Notes under the pieces: generated by a model
Seen by the model: only the letters and a program-made list of their open reading frames with translations
The model's database searches: none
What the model was told of the DNA's origin: nothing
NCBI GenBank assembly: GCA_021823905.1
Contig: JAKALX010000193.1
Span: 1-6,953, forward strand
Direction of reading: 5' to 3'
DNA from: Chloroflexota bacterium
Lineage (GTDB): Bacteria > Chloroflexota > Dehalococcoidia > Tepidiformales > Tepidiformaceae
Length of the DNA: 6,953 bases
Program-made: the position numbers and the translations under genes
Shown here: positions 1 through 6,407 of the stretch, piece after piece
How positions within the stretch are numbered: the stretch's first letter is position 1
How the letters are laid out: every line of letters starts with the position of its first letter

Positions 1-1468
1 GGTCGAAGCCGCGCTCGAGGATCCCGCGCACGGTACGGTAGCGCCCGTCGCCAGCATCGAGGGCCCGCTGGCAGGCGCGCTCCAGGCGCGCCCGGTCGTA
101 GCGCTGGGCCAGTCGGAGGATGGCCTGGACCTCGCGCAGGTTGTGGAGGGCGTGCACTTCCAGCCGCTCGCGTACGAGACGGCCAGTCGCTACACCGGTC
201 GCTGCCGCACTCTCCAGGCAGACCTGGGGACTGAAGCGCAGGAACGCCTGGGCCGCCTCCGGGTAGTGGTCGAGCCGGGTTGCGCGTCCGCGTTCACGGC
301 GAACGTGCGTGGTGATGAGCGTTGCTCCGTCGTAGATAGCGACGAGCGACTGTCCGAGACGGACGTCGAGACGCTTGCCGACCAGGGGATGGGGGACCGA
401 GTAGCGGGCGCCGCTCGCCTGGAGATGGCAGTCCGGGTGCACTTTCGCCGTCGTCCAGGTGGCAAGCTCCCAGGGTCGCGCAGGCAAGGCCAGCAAGGCT
501 GGCTGCTCCCTGGCCAGGAATGCCTCCAGCGGCCTCTCCCCGGTTGTCCCGTGCACCCGCCGTCCCGCCACCTCCAGCGACCACGCTTTCGCCTGCTCCC
601 GCATCTCCTTCAGACTGCTGAAGCTCCTCCCCCGGAAGAAGCTCTCCCGGGCGTAGTCGACATTCCTTTCGACCTTCGGCTTGTCCTGGGGATGCCGCAC
701 CCGCGAGGGGTCGATCACGCAGCCGTAGTGGCGCGCCAGCTCACCGTAGGCTCGGTTGCTGCGCGGGTCGTAGAGGTCGGGACGGAGAATGCCGGCGCTG
801 AGGTTATCGGGGATGAGCCGCCGGGGAGCACCACCAAAGAAGGTGAAGCCGGCGGTGTGCCCTTCGAGGAACGCGCGGCTGTCTTCGCCCAGGACCGGGT
901 AGAGAAACTGGTGGCGGCTGTGGCCCAGGGTCATGAGGAAGGCGTAGAGCCGCCGCTCGCGCTGCTCCTCGGGGTCGTACCAGCGGCCCGCGTAGAAGAA
1001 GTCGACCTGCGCTTCCTCGCCGGGCGGCGGCTCGGGAAGCCGCACCGTCACGCGAGTCGTCTGTCGCGCAGTCTCCGGCCAGTGGCGCCGGACGTAGCGG
1101 TAAAAGGTCCCCCAGCTCGCCTCCAACTGCTGCTCATCGCGCAAACGCTGGTAGAGGACCGTGACCCGCACCTCGCCGACGCGCTCGGCCAGGTAGCTGT
1201 GGAAGCGAGCGACCTCCTTCGCTACCGTTCCCGGTTCGCGCACAGCGGCCACCTGTTCGACGACCGTCTGCGCCAACCGCTCCCAGCCCGCCTCCCGTCG
1301 CCGCTGAGCACCTCGCACCAGTCCCGCTCGCTCACCGGCACGGACGTACTTCCTCACGGTTGGCCGGCTATAGCCCAGCGACTGCGCGATACCGCTCACG
1401 CCGGTCCCGCCGTCCCATTGCACCAGGATCTCCTTCACGTCGGACACGCCAATCCTCCTTCGGGCCAT
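1..1468 (-). CDS. istA: IS21-family transposase IstA (C-terminal end beyond window)
   Basis: This is the DDE/RNase H-fold transposase of an IS21-family element. In this family it cuts and joins the IS ends with the help of the AAA+ ATPase IstB. I translated it by hand: 489 codons are open from ATG at 1468 to the window edge with no stop or frameshift. Residues 23-46 (VSGIAQSLGYSRPTVRKYV core) form a helix-turn-helix for binding the terminal repeats. The catalytic triad is visible as D156 (QVDFF), D221 (IPDNLS) and E267 (KPKVERN), with spacing typical of the family, and a beta-rich C-terminal domain follows (about 335-400). The start is set by AAGGGA upstream of the ATG. Family members run from about 390 to 510 aa, so only a short tail should be missing. 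istB should follow below position 1. The long plus-strand reading frame at 143-1537 is its antisense shadow. Confidence 0.93.
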   Translation of the reverse strand, partial: MARRRIGVSDVKEILVQWDGGTGVSGIAQSLGYSRPTVRKYVRAGERAGLVRGAQRRREAGWERLAQTVVEQVAAVREPGTVAKEVARFHSYLAERVGEVRVTVLYQRLRDEQQLEASWGTFYRYVRRHWPETARQTTRVTVRLPEPPPGEEAQVDFFYAGRWYDPEEQRERRLYAFLMTLGHSRHQFLYPVLGEDSRAFLEGHTAGFTFFGGAPRRLIPDNLSAGILRPDLYDPRSNRAYGELARHYGCVIDPSRVRHPQDKPKVERNVDYARESFFRGRSFSSLKEMREQAKAWSLEVAGRRVHGTTGERPLEAFLAREQPALLALPARPWELATWTTAKVHPDCHLQASGARYSVPHPLVGKRLDVRLGQSLVAIYDGATLITTHVRRERGRATRLDHYPEAAQAFLRFSPQVCLESAAATGVATGRLVRERLEVHALHNLREVQAILRLAQRYDRARLERACQRALDAGDGRYRTVRGILERGFD

Positions 1469-1495
1469 CGACCATCCCTTTTCTGTGGATGGTCG
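1469..1495 (-). promoter_or_regulatory. Hairpin over the istA ribosome-binding site
   Basis: A perfect 9-bp inverted repeat (CGACCATCC at 1469-1477 and GGATGGTCG at 1487-1495) encloses a 9-nt loop. In the istA mRNA the 3' arm ends directly against the ATG, and the SD sequence AAGGGA straddles the loop and the 3' arm. Folding would therefore partly occlude ribosome binding. Several insertion sequences (IS10 and IS50, for example) use RNA structure to stop translation from readthrough transcripts. Applying that role here is an inference. Confidence 0.55.
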
Positions 1496-1521
1496 CCGCG
1501 CCCTCCTCTACGGGCCGGAGG

Positions 1522-1600
1522 TGGCAAATTATCCTGATCAGCCCCCTGGCAAATTCAGATGATCAAAACCCCGGCCGGACTGGCAAATTAACGTGATCAG
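1522..1600 (-). repeat. Three IS21 terminal direct repeats (transposase binding sites)
   Basis: Three 20-bp units of the form TGGCAAATT-N4-TGATCA (plus-strand reading) lie at 1522-1541, 1547-1566 and 1581-1600. The outer and inner copies are also preceded by GGCCGGA. IS21-family elements characteristically carry multiple repeats at each end, bound by IstA. The spacing between unit starts is 25 and then 34 bp. The third unit lies 5 bp from the predicted IS tip. Confidence 0.88.
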
Positions 1601-1605
1601 CGACA

Positions 1606-1758
1606 CCGCCTGCCACGATTCTGTCATCGTGATGCAGATCATCTACGTTAGGACAGCCTGTTAGAGTCGGACTGCGGCGCGGAAGTTGAGCGACCGGTTC
1701 TTATCTGATTAGGTACCCACCGGCTGGCGATGGGACGAGGTCATTGCGTTTGAGCGCG
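1606..1758. other. Non-coding tail between rpoD stop and IS21 end
   Basis: This is a 153-bp stretch with no gene. It holds a 6-bp perfect inverted repeat at 1614-1631 (CACGAT, 6-nt loop, ATCGTG), only 9 bp from the IS tip, and a weaker 5-bp one at 1694-1723 (CCGGT/ACCGG). Neither is followed by a T-run on the minus strand, so no convincing intrinsic terminator for rpoD is visible. Confidence 0.5.
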
Positions 1759-3240
1759 TCAGTCGAAGTAGCCCCTGAGGTTGCGGCTGCGGCTGGGGTG
1801 GCGGAGTTTGCGGAGCGCCTTTGCCTCAATCTGGCGGATGCGCTCGCGGGTCACGCCGAACTCGCGCCCAACTTCTTCGAGCGTTCGGCTGCGACCGTCC
1901 TCGAGGCCAAAGCGGAGCTGGAGTATGCGCCGCTCACGGGCCGTGATGCTCGCGAGCACGTCTTCGACCTGTTCGTGCAGGAGCTGCTTCGAGGCCGCCT
2001 CGACCGGGGAGACGGCGCTGGCGTCTTCGATGAAGTCGCCCAGGTGGCTATCACCTTCGTCGCCAATGGGGGTTTCCATCGAGATGGGATCGAGGGACAT
2101 TCTCTGGATCTCGCGGATGCGCTCGGGCGTGTAAGCGCGGAAATCGTCCGGCTTGGCGCTTTCGTTCATGCCGCGCGCGAGCTCTTCGCTCGTCGGTTCG
2201 CGGCCGTACTCCTGGACCAGCCGCCGGCTCACGCGGACGAGCTTGTTGATCGTCTCGACCATGTGGACGGGGGTGCGGATGGTGCGCGCCTGGTCTGCGA
2301 TTCCGCGGGTGATAGCCTGCCGGATCCACCACGTGGCGTAGGTCGAGAACTTGTAGCCCTTGCGATAGTCGAACTTCTCGACCGCGCGGATCAGGCCGAT
2401 GTTGCCTTCCTGGATCAGATCGAGGAGCGACATACCACGGCCGATATACTTCTTCGCCACGGAGACGACGAGGCGGAGGTTCGCCTCGATGAGACGCTTC
2501 TCGGAGTTGGTGCCGTTCCGCTTGAGAGCGTCGAAGTCGTAGCCGAGCTTCTCCTCCAGGGGAGCGAGCTTCTCGACAAGGACATCCGCCGGGGGGACGA
2601 GGTCATCCTCGCTGCCGGCCTCTTCGCCCATCTCCGACAGATAGGGGGCGAGGATATGGGTGATCGTTGATAGCTGGACAATCTCAAGGTGGAGTTGGTC
2701 TTCGCTGTGTTTCAGCTTGGCGGCTGAGTAGCGCCGGAAGTCCAGGTCCATCTCGCCGTCGACCAGACCGCGGAACTGGCCGTTTGCGCTGACATCAGAG
2801 AGCTTCATGTTCTTCAGCTTCGGACCGTCCGGGGTCCGCCACCGTGGCGGGCGCAAAGGGAGTTCCTGGCCGTTCTCGTCCAGCTGCGCGGCCCAGCCAT
2901 TTGCGAGCTCGTCGTACCGGTCGATGAACGACTTCGCGGCCTGGTAGACGGGCAAGAGCCCGGCCCACTGCTCAAGCAACGAAACGGTCAAACGCCCCGC
3001 CGTCGGCGGGTGTCCGTAGGCAGCCATGTACGTCTCTTCGATGGCCTCGACGTGGTTGCGCTCTTCCAACTGGCGCGCCAGGTGCTTCTCGTCGGCGCCG
3101 GTGAGGAGATAGATCGTCCCGATCTCGCGGAGATACATGCGAACCGGGTCGTCGAGGGCCTCGGAGTCCGCGGCAAGGAGCAACCTGGCATCGACCTCGT
3201 CGTCCTCATGCGACATGGCGCCGATGTCTCGGAGGGCCAT
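1759..3240 (-). CDS. rpoD: Primary RNA polymerase sigma factor (RpoD/SigA)
   Basis: This is the sigma-70 family group 1 factor, which directs core RNA polymerase to housekeeping -10/-35 promoters. With ATG at 3240 the product is 493 aa. Region 1.2 (DDPVRMYLREIG) lies near residues 30-42. A spacer of about 185 residues follows, then region 2 (about 247-317) with NLRLVVSVAKKYIGRGM, the core-binding DLIQEGNIGLIRAVEKFDY and the -10-reading YATWWIRQAITR. Region 3 (about 323-402) contains PISMETPIG and DSHLGDFIED. Region 4 ends with the -35 helix TRERIRQIEAKALRKLRHP. No acidic region 1.1 is seen. The frame stays open to an ATG at 3444, but its first 68 residues look like translated leader, and AGAGG six bases before 3240 supports the shorter start. 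ATG at 3339 is the next alternative. Region 3 carries an insertion of about 11 residues compared with E. coli RpoD. The gene lies just downstream of the RRM gene. Confidence 0.95.
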   Translation of the reverse strand: MALRDIGAMSHEDDEVDARLLLAADSEALDDPVRMYLREIGTIYLLTGADEKHLARQLEERNHVEAIEETYMAAYGHPPTAGRLTVSLLEQWAGLLPVYQAAKSFIDRYDELANGWAAQLDENGQELPLRPPRWRTPDGPKLKNMKLSDVSANGQFRGLVDGEMDLDFRRYSAAKLKHSEDQLHLEIVQLSTITHILAPYLSEMGEEAGSEDDLVPPADVLVEKLAPLEEKLGYDFDALKRNGTNSEKRLIEANLRLVVSVAKKYIGRGMSLLDLIQEGNIGLIRAVEKFDYRKGYKFSTYATWWIRQAITRGIADQARTIRTPVHMVETINKLVRVSRRLVQEYGREPTSEELARGMNESAKPDDFRAYTPERIREIQRMSLDPISMETPIGDEGDSHLGDFIEDASAVSPVEAASKQLLHEQVEDVLASITARERRILQLRFGLEDGRSRTLEEVGREFGVTRERIRQIEAKALRKLRHPSRSRNLRGYFD

Positions 3241-3449
3241 GCCACGCCTCTCGACATCGCCCAGGGGGAGATGGCTGAGGGTGCGCACGAGCATCACGGG
3301 GGCGCTCGAAACCGGGTTGTCAATCACATGGCGCCTCATTCCCGGGAGTACCTCGGGCCGGATGGTTGTCGAGGCCCGGCGAAGGCGTGGCCCGCGCCGA
3401 GTCCCTGATCGAGGGCGACCACGTTGGGCACGCCCCCTGAGCATGGTGC

Positions 3450-3734
3450 TTAGCGGCTCGAGAGATGGACGCTAGCGCTACGTGGTCCCGTCTCGCGAGC
3501 GCGTGCTTCGTTCACGACCAGTACGTTGCCCGCGAGGGTCGAACCATTGAGAGCGGCGATGGCCGCCTGCGCTTCGGGCGAGCCCGGCATTTCGATGAAA
3601 CCGAAGCCCCGCGATGTCTGCGACTCGCGGTCGACGACGACGGAGGCCGTGCTGACTTCGCCGTGAGAGGCGAACGTCTGGCGCAGTTGTGCGTCGTCGG
3701 TGGACGGGTTCAGGTTTCCTACGTAGATCTTCAA
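3450..3734 (-). CDS. Single-RRM RNA-binding protein
   Basis: This is a 94-aa protein consisting of one RNA recognition motif, a fold that binds single-stranded RNA through its beta sheet. RNP2 is IYVGNL (residues 3-8) and RNP1 is RGFGFIEM (42-49). The RNA-stacking aromatics Y4, F44 and F46 are present, although RNP1 ends in Met where an aromatic is usual. Small bacterial RRM proteins are known from cyanobacteria and other phyla, often linked to cold or stress responses. The start chosen is TTG at 3734, because AAGGA lies six bases upstream and the product then begins (M)KIYVGNL, as is normal for the family. The only upstream in-frame ATG (3785) adds 17 unrelated residues. The short basic tail after residue 78 is not glycine-rich. 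The stop lies 5 bp before the longest possible rpoD frame, so co-transcription with rpoD is likely. Confidence 0.9.
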   Translation of the reverse strand: MKIYVGNLNPSTDDAQLRQTFASHGEVSTASVVVDRESQTSRGFGFIEMPGSPEAQAAIAALNGSTLAGNVLVVNEARARETGPRSASVHLSSR

Positions 3735-3886
3735 GAGACATCCTTCTTTGGCCGGCGTGCCCGCGTAAAGGCACTGGAACGACAAGATTCCGTGACGGAA
3801 ATCCGAGCAGCCAAAGGGCGGACGAAGAGAGAAGCCAGAAGGCGTACTTGCGCCAGTGATTCAGCGAGCTTGAACTCGAGCCAGAG

Positions 3887-3928
3887 AGGCACTTCCAGAG
3901 AAGCGAGACCACAAAACGTGAAGTGCCT
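3887..3928 (-). repeat. 9-bp inverted repeat in the RRM gene leader
   Basis: AGGCACTTC (3887-3895) and GAAGTGCCT (3920-3928) are perfect complements separated by 24 nt, about 150-190 bases upstream of the RRM start. It could be an operator for a dimeric regulator or a hairpin in the transcript. There is no T-run, so it is not a standard terminator. Confidence 0.5.
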
Positions 3929-3961
3929 TATCCAGCTTAGCAGATTTGCAGCTCTAACACG

Positions 3962-3994
3962 GCCGCATGTCCCGGGCAGTCTTCGCCATGCGGC
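3962..3994 (-). repeat. 8-bp inverted repeat downstream of the 273-aa gene
   Basis: GCCGCATG (3962-3969) and CATGCGGC (3987-3994) are perfect complements with a 17-nt loop, 54 bp beyond the stop of the 273-aa gene. The position fits a transcript-end hairpin, but the bases that follow on the minus strand (GTGTTAG) are only weakly T-rich, so an intrinsic terminator is possible rather than shown. Confidence 0.4.
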
Positions 3995-4047
3995 TCGCCC
4001 CCTGCCGTGGTTGGCAGTTGCAGGCTGCGTCCGACCGCAAAGTTAAC

Positions 4048-4869
4048 TCAGTCCTTCTTCGCCCGCAGCTCCGCCGCGAGCCGCGCCTCCAGCGCTTCCA
4101 GTTCGGCGAGCTCCGCTGGAGGCATCCACGGGCGGCCGTTGTTGGGAGCAGCCGTAGGGCCGGTCAGCTTGAGGTCGTCCCATCTCACCCACCCACGCAT
4201 GTCCGCGATCCTCTCGGCATCGGGGTCTGGGAGTGCGAAGCGCTCGAACGCCTGGAGCGCCTCGTACATCTTCAGGAGCTTGAGACCAATCGCGTCGATC
4301 GTCTCTTGAGTCTGGCGATGCAGCATTGGCTCGCCCATGAGCGCTTCGACCTCTGCGATCACCAGGCGTCGGGCAGTCAGATCGTTCCAGCGCAGCTCGA
4401 TCGCCTGGCGCAGGCCGTGAATGAACTGCTGACGCTGCGCCGGCCAGTCAACCAGCTCGTCCTCGTCGTCTTCGAACACTCTGGTTCCGAAGAGCAAGGG
4501 GAGGTCGCGCTTCAGCCAGCGGCCGGGCTCCGGGAGCGGAGGGAGATTGATCGCGTCAGCATGCACGGCCGCCAGGAGGACGCGCTCGCGCACGAGGAAG
4601 GCGTCGAGGCATTCGAGGAAGCCGAGCTGGATCGATTCCTGGCAGACCCACTCGGTGGTCGCCCAGACAGCTCCGTGGAACTCCTGGTTCCAGTCGCCGA
4701 TGGCGTTCTCAATCCGTTCGACCTCGGCCTTCTGGTCTGCTGGCGCATTCTTGCGCAGGCGGTGATCAGCTTCGCCCCCGGCGAGCCAGGGCCGGAGGAT
4801 GAGGATGGCGCGCTCCCTGGCGGTAAGGCCGAGCACAGCCTCGTCGAGCCGCTTCTCGGGCGCGGTCAT
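4048..4869 (-). CDS. Uncharacterised 273-aa protein, paralogue of the adjacent 349-aa protein
   Basis: I do not recognise the family. The product is soluble, rich in helix-forming residues, with no signal peptide or membrane segment and no obvious catalytic motif. Residues 6-50 align without gaps to the same residues of the 349-aa neighbour: both have GL[ST]AxERAxLxL from residue 14, a Trp near 28-29 and QxxEV at 46-50, followed by a Trp-containing helical stretch. A GEP[MI] motif occurs at 179-182 here and at 107-110 in the neighbour, which suggests a local insertion of about 70 residues here. An acidic stretch (EDDEDE) lies at 133-138, and the C-terminus (251-273) is a charged, probably coiled-coil helix. 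The ATG is supported by GGAGG six bases upstream. The gene starts 43 bp after the neighbour's stop. It is real by codon pattern and conservation with its neighbour; the function is unknown. Confidence 0.8.
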   Translation of the reverse strand: MTAPEKRLDEAVLGLTARERAILILRPWLAGGEADHRLRKNAPADQKAEVERIENAIGDWNQEFHGAVWATTEWVCQESIQLGFLECLDAFLVRERVLLAAVHADAINLPPLPEPGRWLKRDLPLLFGTRVFEDDEDELVDWPAQRQQFIHGLRQAIELRWNDLTARRLVIAEVEALMGEPMLHRQTQETIDAIGLKLLKMYEALQAFERFALPDPDAERIADMRGWVRWDDLKLTGPTAAPNNGRPWMPPAELAELEALEARLAAELRAKKD

Positions 4870-4912
4870 GGAGCACCTCCGGAGGCATCGCTATGACCCC
4901 ATATCGGTGAGT

Positions 4913-5962
4913 TCATGCGTCCTCCTCCTCCTCCAGTCCAATCAGGAAGCGGAGCCTCTGCACCGCGCCCTCGTCCGGCTCCTCCGGCAAGATCAGGTCG
5001 AAGTCCGGCTTTAGGTCCTCGACCAGCTTCAGTGCTGACCCCTTCACTTCGTCGAGCAGCTCGCGCGCATCGGGATGGATCGGCTCCTCGCCGGCAAAGC
5101 TTCCGGCGACCTCCCCGACAACCTGCTCGATCGCCAGGAGCTCGGACCACGCTTTGGTCAGGTGCGCGGCGATGGCAAGCGGTAGGCCATCCGCCAACAT
5201 TGAGGCCGTCTTCTTTGCTGGGTCCTCCGGTGGGACAACGGCATCGGCAGGCGGCCAGTGGGGAGCCTCGTCGAGAATCGCACGCAGCTTCTGGCGCTCT
5301 TCCCCAAGTCGCTCCACTTCGATACCGGCGTCGTCCGGGAAGACCGCGAAGCGAAGCCCGCGCTCGGGGATCACCGGGACGGGCTCCCCCCGCCAGTCGT
5401 AGAAGGAGCCGGCCCGGAGCTGGAGCTCGGCATCGCCCTGCTCGCCTGCGAGCACTCCCCGGTCGACCAAGGGGCGGAGCCGCTCGGCGATCTCCTGGAT
5501 GCGCTGATCCCACTCGTCGTCGCTCAACTCGTCACTGTCCGGCTCGGCGTCCATCAGGAGGTCGGCCGCGACTTCGAGGGGAAGCAGCTCTTCGCGGGCC
5601 CCGGCCAGGAGCTGGTCACACCGGCTCTGGGTAATCGGCTCGCCGGAGTACCACTCGATCTGCTCGCGCAGGCGGTTCGTTTCGAGGGCCCAGAGGTGGA
5701 AGACGCTCAGCATCGCGAGCCGGTGGGCCGTTGCTTCGAGGCGTGCGTAGAGCCAGGCGGTGTACCAGGCGGTCTCGCGGTGGGCGGCGTTGAAGAGCCG
5801 GATGAGACGGTTGACCTCGGGGATCTGGGAGTCGGGCGTCGCGCGATAGAAGCCGGGCGGGTCCTCCGTGTCGGCCTTCCACCACTTGAGGCGGAGGGAC
5901 GCTCGCTCGTTCGCGGAGAGACCGCTGTAGAGCTTCTCGACCCGGTGCTGGGCGGCGCTCAT
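4913..5962 (-). CDS. Uncharacterised 349-aa protein, paralogue of the 273-aa protein
   Basis: I do not recognise the family. The product is a soluble, acidic protein with no membrane segments. Its N-terminal ~90 residues match the downstream 273-aa protein (GLSANERASLRLKWW from residue 14, PEV at 48-50, tryptophans at 66, 70 and 91). The middle has a GEPI motif (107-110), an acidic patch (139-151) and a WRGEPVPV strand-like stretch near 190. The C-terminal part (about 225-349) is absent from the paralogue and ends in EEEEDA. The start is firm: GGAGG lies five bases before ATG, and the ATG overlaps the stop of the upstream Cys/His gene (ATGA), which indicates translational coupling. No enzymatic motif is visible, so a structural, adaptor or binding role is as likely as anything else. 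Confidence 0.82.
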   Translation of the reverse strand: MSAAQHRVEKLYSGLSANERASLRLKWWKADTEDPPGFYRATPDSQIPEVNRLIRLFNAAHRETAWYTAWLYARLEATAHRLAMLSVFHLWALETNRLREQIEWYSGEPITQSRCDQLLAGAREELLPLEVAADLLMDAEPDSDELSDDEWDQRIQEIAERLRPLVDRGVLAGEQGDAELQLRAGSFYDWRGEPVPVIPERGLRFAVFPDDAGIEVERLGEERQKLRAILDEAPHWPPADAVVPPEDPAKKTASMLADGLPLAIAAHLTKAWSELLAIEQVVGEVAGSFAGEEPIHPDARELLDEVKGSALKLVEDLKPDFDLILPEEPDEGAVQRLRFLIGLEEEEDA

Positions 5963-6363
5963 CGTCTCCTCCCGGTTGGTGGCTTCGGTCGCTGCTCCAT
6001 CACGCTCTCGATCGCTTCCAGCCGCTCCTCGAACTCGCCGGTCTCCAGGAGCCTGGCCGCCGTCGTGACCAGCGAGGCGAGGGCACGCGCGCGGGCGACC
6101 GAGTTCTCCAGACCGAGGACGTCGATGACGGCGACTTCGAGGATGCGGCGGAGGTCCTTGATCGACTCCAGGCCGTTGAACTCATAGGCGCCGGCGACGA
6201 CTCGCTCGCGCCGCCGACGTTGACCGCCAAGGCGTCGCGCCTCCGCGGACTCATCGCTCTTCTCGGGGTCGTGCCAGAAGCAGTAGTCCGACTCGAGGCC
6301 GGGCGGAGCGTTGCAGCCGCGCCCGCCCTCGAAGCGATGCTTGCAGGCCCGTCCACTTACCAT
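5959..6363 (-). CDS. Small Cys3His (putative zinc-binding) protein with helical C-terminus
   Basis: The product is 134 aa. The N-terminus carries C7-x9-C17-x10-C28-x2-H31 (the CFWHDP core), a pattern typical of a treble-clef or other small zinc site. A basic segment (RRLGGQRRRRER, 43-54) and a helical region (about 65-123) with EVAVIDVLGLENS follow. Small proteins of the form 'C-x-C-x-CxWH, then basic GGxRRR' are widespread as hypothetical proteins in high-GC bacteria, and some sit in phage or mobile contexts. I infer nucleic acid or protein binding from the zinc site plus basic patch. The start is supported by AGAGG six bases before the ATG. The stop overlaps the start of the 349-aa gene (ATGA). 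The C-terminus is again basic (KPPTGRRR). Confidence 0.82.
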   Translation of the reverse strand: MVSGRACKHRFEGGRGCNAPPGLESDYCFWHDPEKSDESAEARRLGGQRRRRERVVAGAYEFNGLESIKDLRRILEVAVIDVLGLENSVARARALASLVTTAARLLETGEFEERLEAIESVMEQRPKPPTGRRR

Positions 6364-6407
6364 TGCTTACCTCTGCAGACCTCCGCGGTTGGTAACCCAG
6401 TACGAGT

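Larger units (their letters stand above)
1..1605 (-). mobile_element. IS21-family insertion sequence, istA-proximal end
   Basis: This is the left end and istA part of an IS21-family element; the other end is outside the window. The outer boundary is placed at 1605 because, read on the minus strand, the sequence begins TGTCGCTGATCACG, matching the TG...CA termini of this family and immediately abutting the outermost of three internal repeats. The 5' terminal region between the tip and istA is 137 bp. The boundary could be off by a few bases because the target-site duplication cannot be checked without the distal end. The istA frame is intact over all visible length, which suggests a recent or still active copy. 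Confidence 0.85.
3735..4047 (-). other. Non-coding leader/intergenic region with inverted repeats
   Basis: This 313-bp region lies between the 273-aa gene and the RRM gene and has no convincing gene. A 144-aa frame crossing it is mostly an out-of-frame shadow of the RRM gene. It holds three inverted repeats: 3962-3994 (8 bp), 3887-3928 (9 bp) and 3786-3803 (7 bp with one bulged base, 3-nt loop). It is less GC-rich than the flanking genes. It probably contains the end of the upstream operon, the promoter of the RRM-rpoD unit and a structured 5' leader. I could not fix a promoter: GATAAG near 3927-3932 on the minus strand is -10-like but has no good -35 partner. Confidence 0.5.

Noticed and set aside
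143..1537. 464-aa plus-strand open frame
   Set aside because: It is antisense to istA, whose minus-strand product has a full HTH and DDE triad. Long antisense frames are expected at this GC content, and this one has no recognisable domain.
1744..2670. 308-aa plus-strand open frame
   Set aside because: It is the antisense shadow of the conserved sigma-factor regions 2-4.
3318..3323. Perfect TTGACA on the minus strand upstream of rpoD
   Set aside because: No -10-like hexamer occurs 16-19 bases downstream, so it is not enough to call a promoter.
3241..3444. N-terminal extension of the sigma factor to ATG 3444
   Set aside because: No SD precedes 3444, and the 68 added residues are Arg/Pro-rich without sigma-factor character. 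Kept only as an alternative start.
3478..3912. 144-aa minus-strand frame with a hydrophobic N-terminal stretch
   Set aside because: Its second half is the RRM gene read in another frame and is Arg-rich nonsense. The first half covers the non-coding leader, and no good ribosome-binding site was seen.
4876..4885. Palindrome CCTCCGGAGG overlapping the SD of the 273-aa gene
   Set aside because: It has no loop, so it cannot form a useful hairpin. It is most likely a chance extension of the GGAGG ribosome-binding site.
3967..4896. 309-aa plus-strand frame (and the similar one at 5258-6187)
   Set aside because: They lie opposite the two paralogous minus-strand genes, which have strong SD sites, coupled starts and mutual similarity.
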